DNA from: JAQXDR01 sp038138625
Lineage (GTDB): Bacteria; Pseudomonadota; Alphaproteobacteria; Rhodobacterales; Rhodobacteraceae
Direction of reading: 5' to 3'
Length of the DNA stretch: 64,000 nucleotides
Assembly: GCA_038138625.1 (NCBI GenBank)
Contig: JAYQEA010000003.1
Span: 1-64,000 of the forward strand
The position numbers and the translations under genes are program-made. The notes below the pieces were generated by a model. That model saw nothing but the letters and a program-made list of their open reading frames with translations. It did no database searches and was not told the origin of the DNA. Of the stretch, positions 26,376 through 34,584 are shown piece after piece. The stretch's first letter is position 1; each line of letters opens with the position of its first letter.

Positions 26376-27999
26376 TCACATCCGGTCGGTCCCGGCCGGT
26401 TCGGTGGCGAATACCCGCTAATGCCTCGGCGGCTGCAATCACCGCGGCCAGCGCAATTTGCGGATCTTGGTGCAGCCGGTTTGAAGCGGTTTCCAGCTGT
26501 TCCAGATACACCCTTAGGGTGGCGCCCTCTGTGCCAGTGCCCGATAGGCGCAGTACCAGTCTTGCCCCGTTGTCAAAGCCGAACCTCAGGCCCTGACCTT
26601 CGGTGCGCGTGCCATCGACCGGATCGTCGTAGGCAAATTCATCCGCCGTCGTTATTGTCAGCTCCGCCATCTTTTTTCCGGCGAGATCAGGTAATTGTCT
26701 GCGCAGGTCCGACATAAGCGCCTCAGCGGCAACGGCATCTACCGCCTCATAGTCGTGGCGCGAATAATAGTTGCGTCCAAATTGCGTCCAGTGACCTGAC
26801 ATAACGTCCGCGACAGACTTGCGTTTTTGGGCAAGAATATTGAGCCAGAACAAAACGGCCCACAGGCCGTCTTTTTCGCGCACATGATCCGATCCAGTGC
26901 CGGCGCTTTCTTCACCGCATAAAGTGGCGCGCCCGTCATCCAGAAGATTACCAAAGTATTTCCAACCGGTAGGGGTTTCAAAGCTATTGATGTTCAGATG
27001 CTGGGCCACGCGATCCACTGCGGCGGATGTCGGCATTGAACGCGCGACCCCCCGCAGCCCGTTTCCATAGGCAGGCACAAGGCGGGCGTTGGCTGCCAAT
27101 ACAGCGAGGCTGTCAGACGGCGTTACATAGCATTGACGCCCAACAATCATGTTTCTGTCCCCGTCCCCGTCCGAGGCTGCACCAAAGTCTGGGGCGTCCA
27201 GCCCCATCATTTCGTCCATCAATGTTTTTGCCCAGATTGGATTGGGGTCGGGGTGGCCGCCTGCAAAATCTGGCGATGGTGTTGCGTTGATGACCGTACC
27301 GGCTGGCGCGCCCAGTTGTTTTTCGAGGATTGCTTTGGCATACGGTCCGGTGACGGCATGCATCGCGTCAAATCGCATGGTGAACCCCGATGCAAACAGC
27401 GCGCGAATGGCGTCAAAATCAAACAGGCCTTCCATCATTTCGCCATAGGCTGATACCGGATCGACAACTTCTATCGTCATGTCGCCCAGTTGAAAGATCC
27501 CCGGCGTCGTCAGATCCACGTCCGGAGTGTTGAGGATGTGGTAAACTGATATCGTCTGAGTTGCTGAATAGATCCGCGTGGTGATGTCTTCGGGTGCGGG
27601 ACCTCCGTTCGCTGCATTGAATTTGATGCCGAAATCTTCGTCAGGTCCACCGGGGTTGTGACTGGCAGATAAAATAATGCCCCCGTCCGTGCCGCGTTTG
27701 CGGATAAGGTTCGATGCGGCTGGTGTTGACAGCAAGGCATTTTGACCGACGATGACCCTTTGGGCCCCGCTTGCCGCAGCCATGCGCAAGACCACTTGCG
27801 CAGCTTTGTCATTAAAAAACCGCCCATCGCCGCCTAGCACATACGTCTTGCCTGCCGCACCGCCTGTCCCATTCCAGATCGCTTGGACAAAATTTTCCAG
27901 ATAATGTTCTTGCATAAAGACAGACGTCTTTTTGCGCAGCCCTGAGGTGCCGGGCTTTTGGCCCGTGATAGGCGAGGTGTCTACTTTATGGTTCATCAT
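26368..27999 (-). CDS. pgm: Alpha-D-glucose phosphate-specific phosphoglucomutase
   Basis: 543-residue phosphoglucomutase interconverting glucose-1-phosphate and glucose-6-phosphate. The N-terminus KPGTSGLRKKT is typical. The phosphoserine Ser113 is in ILSASHNPGGP, metal binding is by DGDGDRN, sugar specificity by the GEESAG loop, and phosphate binding by RLSGTGTEGATLR. Length and motif order fit the alpha-glucose-specific class. In many relatives pgm sits inside the glycogen cluster; here it is 11 kb upstream of glgB on the other strand. It overlaps the MATE gene tail by 8 bp. Confidence 0.96.
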   Translation of the reverse strand: MMNHKVDTSPITGQKPGTSGLRKKTSVFMQEHYLENFVQAIWNGTGGAAGKTYVLGGDGRFFNDKAAQVVLRMAAASGAQRVIVGQNALLSTPAASNLIRKRGTDGGIILSASHNPGGPDEDFGIKFNAANGGPAPEDITTRIYSATQTISVYHILNTPDVDLTTPGIFQLGDMTIEVVDPVSAYGEMMEGLFDFDAIRALFASGFTMRFDAMHAVTGPYAKAILEKQLGAPAGTVINATPSPDFAGGHPDPNPIWAKTLMDEMMGLDAPDFGAASDGDGDRNMIVGRQCYVTPSDSLAVLAANARLVPAYGNGLRGVARSMPTSAAVDRVAQHLNINSFETPTGWKYFGNLLDDGRATLCGEESAGTGSDHVREKDGLWAVLFWLNILAQKRKSVADVMSGHWTQFGRNYYSRHDYEAVDAVAAEALMSDLRRQLPDLAGKKMAELTITTADEFAYDDPVDGTRTEGQGLRFGFDNGARLVLRLSGTGTEGATLRVYLEQLETASNRLHQDPQIALAAVIAAAEALAGIRHRTGRDRPDVIT

Positions 28000-28520
28000 T
28001 TTGACGGCGATCCCTCAACCAACGTGTTCACTCACGTGCAGGATGCGCCATCGGTGCAACTTGGGCAATCCTTGGATCGGCAATTTTGACACCAAGCCTC
28101 ATGTATTTCTGGCGGCTAGGGTTTTGAAACGAGGTTTCCGTACAGCACTGACGCTTTGCGGTCCCTTGATGCGGCTATTTTCATATATGGGAAAAACGTG
28201 GGGCATAGGGACCGGCGATGAAACAGATTTTGGTTTGGACATGCGGCTTGACTGCGAGCGTTCATTGACCCCGCCCTAACATCTGCGGGACGCGGTCTTA
28301 GGTCCGCCATCGATAGCGGATATACGATTGGCCTCCACATAACTCTAAATAGAACTGAGTGAGTATGTTGGAAAGAAATTCTGACGGGATGGTTGTAGGC
28401 TACATTTTGAAGCAGTGTGTTGCCCGGAAAAGAGAGTATCGCGTATGCCAAGATCACTGGTGCGCAACATCATGAGGCCGCCCTGTCGCGAACACAACTT
28501 GGAATATTGGAGAATTACGA
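28000..28520 (+). other. intergenic region upstream of the lipoprotein gene
   Basis: 521 bp between the divergent pgm and lipoprotein genes. No convincing gene, tRNA or known RNA was found. It should contain the promoters of both. GGAG at about 28509 serves the GTG start at 28521. Confidence 0.4.
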
Positions 28521-29264
28521 GTGGCCGATTACAGCCTCAATAGGCGCACTTTAATGTCACTCCTCCCCGTTAGTGTTTTCGGTTTGGCAAGCTGCGCCTC
28601 TGGTCAATCGTCATATGATCCACGCTTAGAAACAGACGCGCAGTTTCAAGCAATGGTGTTACGCAGGATGCCCGACTATCGCTTAACATCCTCTATCACC
28701 GGGCGCGCTGTGGTGCGTTCGCCGGGATACGCGCTTATGGGTGTCAGGCGTGCTGATAGCCCTCAGACTATTATCCGCGACTTCTTGGCTCAGTTTGAAA
28801 ACACTGGACTGCGCGCAGTTGACCTTTATTTCGACCAAATCACTAGGCATGGCGATGCGTGGCGTGTGAGATTTCCAGGGTGTAGTTCGGGGGGATGTGT
28901 AAATGTTGCGCAGAATTTAGCCTTGGAGCAAGTTTCAGAAGAAGTGCATAATCGGTACCGTGCGGATCGAACCTCACTCGGGTTTAAAAAGCACGTGATA
29001 GCTGAAGCGACCCTTTCAGAGGTCGCTTACCAGGCTGAAGTATCTGTGGGTTATGACTATCGGGGCCGGGTTATTGGTTATCGAGTGAGAACCAACCGCG
29101 CGCCGATAAATGACGCGGAACGTGAATGGGTAAGGCGCAATGCCAGATCACGATTTTCTCATCCGGTTAATGTATTTCAATATTCACATAATCTCGCGCT
29201 TGGTGTGAGCGAATTTTATGATGACGGGCCTAGCATCGGTGGCAACAGTTCAAGGGGATTGTAA
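28521..29264 (+). CDS. Putative outer-membrane lipoprotein, unknown function
   Basis: 247 residues, no family recognised. The GTG start has GGAG 8 bp upstream; the next Met is residue 12. NRRTLMSLLPVSVFGLASC gives a signal peptide with an arginine pair and lipobox LASC (lipidated Cys25). Ala follows the Cys, so sorting to the outer membrane is likely. The mature part is soluble and mixed alpha/beta. It includes a VRFPGCSSGGCVN stretch whose two cysteines could form a disulfide, and an aromatic segment YQAEVSVGYDYRGRVIGYR. Base composition looks less GC-rich than the neighbours. A 42-residue peptide gene starts 2 bp after its stop. Confidence 0.72.
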   Translation: MADYSLNRRTLMSLLPVSVFGLASCASGQSSYDPRLETDAQFQAMVLRRMPDYRLTSSITGRAVVRSPGYALMGVRRADSPQTIIRDFLAQFENTGLRAVDLYFDQITRHGDAWRVRFPGCSSGGCVNVAQNLALEQVSEEVHNRYRADRTSLGFKKHVIAEATLSEVAYQAEVSVGYDYRGRVIGYRVRTNRAPINDAEREWVRRNARSRFSHPVNVFQYSHNLALGVSEFYDDGPSIGGNSSRGL

Positions 29265-29266
29265 TC

Positions 29267-29395
29267 ATGAGTTTTTGGGGTGGGGTATCCGATGCAATCA
29301 GCTCAGTCGCCGAAAGTATCGGAAATGCGATAAGTTCGATAGCGGAAGGAATCGGCAATGCAATTAGCGGTATTGAAAACTGGACGTCCAATTAA
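29267..29395 (+). CDS. 42-residue acidic amphipathic repeat peptide
   Basis: A small ORF with a good ribosome site (AAGGGGA, 8 bp before the ATG) and only 2 bp after the lipoprotein stop. After MSFWGG the peptide is three tandem 11-residue units of the type IGNAISSIAEG, with Val/Ile/Ile at position 1, Ala-Ile at 4-5 and Val/Ile/Ile at position 8, ending in WTSN. Such hendecads form an amphipathic helix with one apolar face. There are four acidic residues and no Lys or Arg, so it is not a classical cationic antimicrobial peptide. A membrane-surface or helix-bundle role is inferred. No homologue is recognised. Confidence 0.6.
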   Translation: MSFWGGVSDAISSVAESIGNAISSIAEGIGNAISGIENWTSN

Positions 29396-29398
29396 TTT

Positions 29399-29542
29399 AT
29401 GGAACCGATGGGTAATACCCACGCAAGAATGATTGAAAAATTGTACTCCCAGAGCGTATCCCGAGGCACTCTTATAATAAATCTACCAACAGGTGTTTTG
29501 TTATGCCTTGGCCTAATTGGGAACGCGTCCGAAGACGAATAA
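29399..29542 (+). CDS. Possible 47-residue single-span membrane protein
   Basis: An open frame 3 bp after the repeat peptide. It has a polar N-terminus (MEPMGNTHARMIEKLYSQS), a single hydrophobic segment (GTLIINLPTGVLLCLGLIG) and an acidic tail NASEDE. The first ATG has no clear ribosome site; Met4 or Met11 are alternatives. Position right behind the small amphipathic peptide makes a partner or immunity-type role thinkable, but nothing in the sequence proves it, and it may not be expressed. Confidence 0.3.
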   Translation: MEPMGNTHARMIEKLYSQSVSRGTLIINLPTGVLLCLGLIGNASEDE

Positions 29543-29659
29543 TGAAACAGAATTCATTCCCGCAATGTCGCCAATCAATCTGTCACACAGGCAAAATTGC
29601 AGATTACATCCATTGAATGGAGTAACCCGTACCCATCACGACGATTCATTCAGCGGCTC

Positions 29660-30862
29660 TTAGGTCAGATTATCGCAGAACGCTCTGATCCGGTCGCAGG
29701 CCTCGGCGAGCACGGCTTCGGACGTGGCATAGCTGATCCTGAAGTGTGGGCTCAGGCCGAAAGCCGCCCCAAAGACCACGGCGACCGCCTGCTCTTCCAG
29801 CAAGGCATCCGCAAAATCGGCATCTGTATCGATCTTTTTGCCGCCTGCGGTGGTTTTCCCGATGCAATCCGCAATCGAGGGATATACGTAGAATGCGCCC
29901 TCTGGCATTGGACACTGAATTCCCGGACACGCGTTCAGACGCGCGACCACCAGATCGCGGCGCTTTTGAAACGCCAAGCGCCGCTCGATCAGGAATTCCT
30001 GTGGACCGGTCAAGGCCTCGACTGTTGCCCACTGGCTAATGGACGACGGATTTGTGGTGGATTGTGACTGTAGTTTTCGCATGGCATTGATCAAAACCTC
30101 GGGGCCTGCTGCGTATCCAATCCGCCAGCCCGTCATGGCATAGGATTTGCTGACCCCGTTGCAGGTTAGGGTGCGGCCGATCAGGCCGGGCTCGACCTGT
30201 GCAGGGGTGCAAAAGGTAAACCCGTCGTAGGCAAGATGTTCATACATGTCATCGGTCATCACCCATACATGGGGATGGCGCATCAAGACATCTGTGAGAG
30301 CCTTGAGGTCGCTGTGCGAATAACCGGCCCCTGTCGGATTCGAAGGTGAATTGAAGATCAGCCATTTTGTCCGCGGAGTGATCGCCGCCTCAAGCGCCTG
30401 CGGGGTCAGGCGGAACCCTGACTGCATCGGACAGTCTACGACCACCGGCGTCCCCCCACCGAGGCGAACCATGTCCGGATAGCTGACCCAATAGGGCGCA
30501 GGGATGATGACTTCGTCGCCGGGATTCAGTGTGGCGATGAGCGCGTTGTATAAAATCTGCTTGCCACCAGTTCCAACACTGATCTGGGATGGCGTGTAGC
30601 TCAGGTCATTTTCGCGCGCAAATTTCGCGCAAATGGCGTCTTTGAGCTCGGGAATTCCATCGACAGCGGTATATTTCGTTTTCCCTGCTTCGATTGCCGC
30701 TATTGCGGCTGCTTTGATATTGTTTGGGGTGTCAAAGTCTGGCTCGCCGGCTCCTAAACCTATCACGTCATGGCCGGCCGCCCGGAGGTCGCGGGCCTTT
30801 TGCGTGACGGCAATGGTGGGTGAAGGTTGAACGCGGCTTAAGGTCTCGGACAGAAAAGTCAT
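29660..30862 (-). CDS. Class I PLP aminotransferase, aspartate aminotransferase type
   Basis: 400 residues from the ATG at 30862 (MTFLSETLSRVQPSPTIAV); the open frame extends further upstream without conservation. GLGAGEPDFDTPNNI at the N-terminus and NSPSNPTGAGYS place it in aminotransferase subgroup I-gamma, common in rhizobia and roseobacters. The PLP lysine is in SKSYAMTGWRIGYA, and the C-terminal Arg in FRISYATS binds the substrate carboxylate. It transfers amino groups between aspartate (or aromatic amino acids) and 2-oxoglutarate. The gene is divergent from the XRE regulator, 84 bp apart. Confidence 0.94.
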   Translation of the reverse strand: MTFLSETLSRVQPSPTIAVTQKARDLRAAGHDVIGLGAGEPDFDTPNNIKAAAIAAIEAGKTKYTAVDGIPELKDAICAKFARENDLSYTPSQISVGTGGKQILYNALIATLNPGDEVIIPAPYWVSYPDMVRLGGGTPVVVDCPMQSGFRLTPQALEAAITPRTKWLIFNSPSNPTGAGYSHSDLKALTDVLMRHPHVWVMTDDMYEHLAYDGFTFCTPAQVEPGLIGRTLTCNGVSKSYAMTGWRIGYAAGPEVLINAMRKLQSQSTTNPSSISQWATVEALTGPQEFLIERRLAFQKRRDLVVARLNACPGIQCPMPEGAFYVYPSIADCIGKTTAGGKKIDTDADFADALLEEQAVAVVFGAAFGLSPHFRISYATSEAVLAEACDRIRAFCDNLT

Positions 30863-30946
30863 GGCAGCACCGTAGATCAAGGCAGGATATGGTGTATGTA
30901 CGGCGGGCGGCTGTGTGACGCAACTGCCCGCAATGGAGGACGACAC

Positions 30947-31333
30947 ATGACAGACTGGTATGGCCCTGATACGGCTACCTTTGGAGACCGACTGGCCGCA
31001 GCCCGCGACGCCGGCGGGATGACACAACAACAATTTTCGCGGCGGTTGGGGGTCAAATTGAAGACGCTGCAATCGTGGGAAAATGACGCGTCCGAACCGC
31101 GCGCGAACAAGCTCAGCATGGCGGCGGGGCTTTTGAATGTCTCCATCATGTGGCTATTGAACGGTGAAGGTGATGGTCTGGCGCCACCAGATGACGCGCC
31201 GGTTATGTCAGCAGATCTGACGGGGCTATTGATAGAGCTGCGCGATGTCCGCACGACACTTCGGGCCCAGACTGAACGACTTGCGCGACTTGAAAAGGCG
31301 TTGGTGCAACGGTTGCGGGAGACGTCCGAATGA
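30947..31333 (+). CDS. XRE family helix-turn-helix regulator
   Basis: 128 residues from the ATG at 30947, with GGAGG 7 bp upstream; the open frame begins earlier but without a ribosome site. The N-terminal HTH_3 domain is FGDRLAAARDAGGMTQQQFS followed by LGVKLKTLQSWENDASEPR. A C-terminal helix (LLIELRDVRTTLRAQTERLARLEKAL) looks like a coiled coil for dimerisation. Its stop overlaps the sdhE start by 4 bp, and it is divergent from the aminotransferase gene, which it may regulate. No target is known. Confidence 0.9.
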   Translation: MTDWYGPDTATFGDRLAAARDAGGMTQQQFSRRLGVKLKTLQSWENDASEPRANKLSMAAGLLNVSIMWLLNGEGDGLAPPDDAPVMSADLTGLLIELRDVRTTLRAQTERLARLEKALVQRLRETSE

Positions 31334-31587
31334 TCGAGACACGCGATACGCGGCTGCGACGACTAAGAATGCGATCCATGCGGCGCGGTATAAAGGAAAT
31401 GGATATTATCTTGTCGACCTATGCGGCGGTCCGGCTTGATAAGATGACCGAAGAAGAACTGGTCGCCTACGATGCGTTGCTGTCCGAAAACGATCAGGAT
31501 TTGTATCAGTGGGTGTCCGGGCAGCGGTCTGCCCCAGACGACGTGATTAAGATAATCAAAGATATCGCAAAAACGGTAGAAAAATAA
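31330..31587 (+). CDS. sdhE: FAD assembly factor SdhE
   Basis: 85-residue SdhE/SDH5 (DUF339) protein, which promotes covalent attachment of FAD to the SdhA subunit of succinate dehydrogenase. The conserved surface motif RRGIKEMD (RGxxE) is present, followed by EELVAYDALLSENDQDLYQWVSG, the family's helical bundle. Length is typical. It starts in an ATGA overlap with the XRE regulator; no sdh structural genes are in the window. Confidence 0.95.
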   Translation: MIETRDTRLRRLRMRSMRRGIKEMDIILSTYAAVRLDKMTEEELVAYDALLSENDQDLYQWVSGQRSAPDDVIKIIKDIAKTVEK

Positions 31588-31676
31588 ACAGCATTTTAGT
31601 CAGCTGCGTATCGCTTAACCGGTTGTTTCGTTTTTTTGCAGAAGTTGCATCAAAGCGAAACTTTACGGAGATACGA

Positions 31677-32174
31677 ATGAGCATACACACCCCCCTAGGT
31701 CAATCTACCCATCATGGGTTCATGGCTGGATATCTAGACAGCCTCGCGCTGGTTGAGCGGTTGCACCGATTGTTACTTGACGTGATCAAAGACGAATTTG
31801 AGCGGGTTGGGATCATCGATATCAACGCTGTGCAGGCCCTGTTGCTGTTTAATGTAAGTGACAATGAAGTCACGGCAGGCGAACTGAAAACGCGCGGCTA
31901 CTACCAAGGCTCTAACGTTAGCTACAATCTCAAAAAACTTGTTGATATGGGCTACATGCATCATCAGCGATGCGAAATTGATCGCCGGTCCGTCCGGGTG
32001 CGCTTGACCGAAAAAGGGCGCAACATCCGTGACATTGTCGATTCGTTATTCCAACGTCACGCCAATGGCATCGAAACCCGCGGTGTTCTGGATACCGACG
32101 GATTGGATAGTATTGCCGGATCGCTGCGCCGTCTTGAACGATACTGGACAGAACAAATCCGCTATATTTACTAA
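31677..32174 (+). CDS. ldtR: MarR family regulator, LdtR-like
   Basis: 165 residues from the ATG at 31677, with GGAG 7 bp upstream. The winged-helix core DINAVQALLLFNVSDNEVTAG then YYQGSNVSYNLKKLVDMGY (recognition helix) and RRSVRVRLTEKG (wing) closely follows alphaproteobacterial LdtR, described as a regulator of an L,D-transpeptidase gene in Liberibacter and Sinorhizobium. No L,D-transpeptidase gene is in the window. It appears monocistronic and is followed by two hairpins. Confidence 0.85.
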   Translation: MSIHTPLGQSTHHGFMAGYLDSLALVERLHRLLLDVIKDEFERVGIIDINAVQALLLFNVSDNEVTAGELKTRGYYQGSNVSYNLKKLVDMGYMHHQRCEIDRRSVRVRLTEKGRNIRDIVDSLFQRHANGIETRGVLDTDGLDSIAGSLRRLERYWTEQIRYIY

Positions 32175-32175
32175 T

Positions 32176-32210
32176 GCGTACTTGATACGCCTTGGGACAA
32201 GAACTGTCCC
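32176..32210 (+). terminator. two small hairpins after the ldtR-like gene
   Basis: GCGTA/TACGC (32176-32190) and GGGACA/TGTCCC (32194-32210) form consecutive stems just after the stop codon. No strong T-tract follows, so termination is only likely by position. Confidence 0.35.
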
Positions 32211-32377
32211 GTTACAATAAGATCAAGACCCAAGTAAGATCCGACCCCCCCTTACCGTTGAGCATATTAAGGGTCTAAAACCTGCGGTATAAAGACAGCG
32301 ATTAGGCAACCGATGCCTTTCGTCTTGCATACTCGACCAAGAGTCCCCCAAAATTGTAAGTGGTGCCCCGCTTGGTT

Positions 32378-33079
32378 TCAGCGCGCGCCGATCAGCAGCC
32401 CGCCGATTTCGCGCAATAACTTGCGTCGCATGGCTGCCTCATACCCCTCATACCCTACTGCGGTTTCAACAAATGCACCAAGACCATGTTGGACCTCGTC
32501 AACATAGTAGTCCACGACCTTTGGATCGGCACCAAGTACAGCCAAACCGTTTACCGTAACGCCGTCAAACGGAAAGTGGCGATATGCATGACGCGGCTCA
32601 AAGCCATCGTTACCGATCCCATCCCCTGAAACGTCAATGACCCGTCGCTTGCACGGCGGCGCGCTTTGCAACAGCACGGCACCCTGTCCAAGCGCAGGTC
32701 CAATCGCGGTCGGGAATGTATCATAACTTCGGGTGGTCATCCGAAGTTGATCCGCAGCAGCCTTAATAGCCACGTCATCCACCAACAGCGTCCAGTCCAG
32801 AATCATCACTATCTGGTTTTGACCACTCCACTCGTAAGCCGCCAACGCTACGGGGTGCGCGCCGTCACTCAGGATGGATCGCGTCACCTCCGGGGCTTCC
32901 AGTGCAGCGGCCAGCCCATCCCTTTGAAGAATATACTCCTCGGCATCTACCGAGGATGACACGTCCAAAGCCAAGAGCAACGCCAGATCGCAATCCGCAG
33001 CCGCAGAGCTGCACAGCCCGACCGCAAGAAAAGCCGCGCGCAGTGTTACCAATGGCCCGTGTTTGGCATCGAACTCCAT
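32378..33079 (-). CDS. DUF1194 domain protein, secreted vWA-like
   Basis: 233 residues. An N-terminal signal segment (LVTLRAAFLAVGLCSSAAA) is followed by a von Willebrand A-like fold with a MIDAS-type motif LALDVSSSVD and a DVSGDGIGNDG motif, typical of DUF1194. It is probably periplasmic and metal-binding; the function of the family is unknown. The start at 33079 overlaps the end of the glyoxalase gene by 34 bp, so the two are probably translated from one mRNA. Confidence 0.87.
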   Translation of the reverse strand: MEFDAKHGPLVTLRAAFLAVGLCSSAAADCDLALLLALDVSSSVDAEEYILQRDGLAAALEAPEVTRSILSDGAHPVALAAYEWSGQNQIVMILDWTLLVDDVAIKAAADQLRMTTRSYDTFPTAIGPALGQGAVLLQSAPPCKRRVIDVSGDGIGNDGFEPRHAYRHFPFDGVTVNGLAVLGADPKVVDYYVDEVQHGLGAFVETAVGYEGYEAAMRRKLLREIGGLLIGAR

Positions 33080-33474
33080 GGTTCGGACGGAGGCAGCGCA
33101 TCACCTGCCTGCAAAAGCTCTATCGATACATTATCTGGCGAACGAACAAATGCCATATGACCGTCGCGGGGCGGGCGGTTGATGGTAACACCGTTGTCCA
33201 TAAGCAACTGACACATGGCGTAAATATCATCCACAGCATAGGCAAGGTGGCCAAAGTGTCGACTGTCTGACGGAAGTCCGTCGTCGCCGTCCCAGTTATA
33301 TGTCAATTCCAGCGGGCAGTCCTCTTGACCCTCAGGCGCCATGAAAATCAGCGTAAAACGTCCCTTTTCGCTGTCTGTCCTTCGCGTTTCGCGCAACCCG
33401 AGCAGAGCGTAGAAGGCCATCGAGGCCTCTAGGTCCTTAACGCGGACCATCGTATGTAGATAGCGCAGAGCCAT
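33046..33474 (-). CDS. gloA: Lactoylglutathione lyase (glyoxalase I), VOC family
   Basis: 142 residues, aligned over its length with GloA: YLHTMVRVKDLEASMAFY with the first metal His, LELTYNWDGDDG with the Glu, HFGHLAYAVDD with the second His and VSIELLQAG with the last Glu. All four metal ligands of glyoxalase I are therefore present. It converts the methylglyoxal-glutathione hemithioacetal to S-lactoylglutathione. It is divergent from thyX and upstream of the DUF1194 gene. Confidence 0.92.
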   Translation of the reverse strand: MALRYLHTMVRVKDLEASMAFYALLGLRETRRTDSEKGRFTLIFMAPEGQEDCPLELTYNWDGDDGLPSDSRHFGHLAYAVDDIYAMCQLLMDNGVTINRPPRDGHMAFVRSPDNVSIELLQAGDALPPSEPWSSMPNTGHW

Positions 33475-33678
33475 GATGTGATCCTTTTCATAATCTCAAG
33501 AGTTGCCACCTTAGCCGGTGACGGGCAGTTGTCGAGTATGATTATTGCCCGATGTCCTTGGTGTATCCGGTGCAACAGGTCAGCGCCTGAAAAGACAGAG
33601 CTGATCTACCCAACCCCATGAAAGGCGGATATGACAGGTCAGAACTGCAACCTGCTGCCACCACAAAGGACTGCCACC

Positions 33679-34584
33679 ATGCCCCTGACCCCAGAACAAG
33701 AGGCCGAGATATCGGCGTTACGCACCACGTCTCAGCCAACTTTGCGCGCGGTGTCTGTGGGGATGGAAGCGCATCTGTATAAAGCGCATCAGGTTTTGGA
33801 CCACGGCTTTGTGCGCGTCATTGATTATATGGGCGATGATGCTGCGATTTGTCAGGCTGCGCGTGTATCCTATGGCAAGGGGACCAAGTCTGTTCAGAAC
33901 GACGAAGGCCTGATCCGGTATCTCATGCGGCACTGGCATTCTACCCCGTTCGAGATGTGCGAAGTCAAGCTGCACGTCAAACTGCCGGTCTTTGTTGCGC
34001 GGCAGTGGATCCGGCACCGGACAGCCAATGTGAACGAGTACTCGGCGCGGTATTCAATCCTGGACAGGGAGTTCTACATTCCCCAAGCTGATGCCTTGGC
34101 AGCGCAAAGTGTGGTCAACAATCAGGGCCGCGGTGAGGTGCTGCAGGGCGAAGAAGCTGCGCGTGTTCTACGCTATCTGCGTGATGATGCAATGACGGCC
34201 TATGATCATTACGAGGCTATGATTTCGCAAGATGGGCAGCAGGGGTTGGCACGTGAACTGGCGCGTATGAACCTGCCTGCAAATATCTATACGCAATGGT
34301 ATTGGAAGGTCGATCTACACAATCTGCTGCACTTCTTGCGCCTGCGCGCGGATGCCCATGCCCAGTACGAAATCCGTGTCTACGCAGACGCCATCTGCGC
34401 GATCGTCGCGGATTGGGTGCCGTTTGCGTATAAAGCCTTCGAGGATTATCGCCTTGGTGGGGCCGTGCTGTCAGCAACCGCGCTAGAGGCCGTGCGGCGT
34501 ATGCTGAAGGGCGAAGAGGTCACACAGGAAAATTCCGGCATGTCCAAAGGCGAATGGCGCGAATTTATGGCGGCGCTAAAGTGA
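33679..34584 (+). CDS. thyX: Flavin-dependent thymidylate synthase
   Basis: 301-residue ThyX, which makes dTMP from dUMP using methylene-tetrahydrofolate, NADPH and FAD. The ThyX signature starts at Arg112 (RHRTANVNEYSARY) and LPANIYTQWYWKVDLHNLLHFL is a second conserved block with dUMP and FAD contacts. The start at 33679 has AGGA 8 bp upstream; the frame opens a little earlier. Presence of ThyX usually means that classical ThyA is absent. The stop overlaps the GTG of the GIY-YIG gene (GTGA). Confidence 0.96.
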   Translation: MPLTPEQEAEISALRTTSQPTLRAVSVGMEAHLYKAHQVLDHGFVRVIDYMGDDAAICQAARVSYGKGTKSVQNDEGLIRYLMRHWHSTPFEMCEVKLHVKLPVFVARQWIRHRTANVNEYSARYSILDREFYIPQADALAAQSVVNNQGRGEVLQGEEAARVLRYLRDDAMTAYDHYEAMISQDGQQGLARELARMNLPANIYTQWYWKVDLHNLLHFLRLRADAHAQYEIRVYADAICAIVADWVPFAYKAFEDYRLGGAVLSATALEAVRRMLKGEEVTQENSGMSKGEWREFMAALK

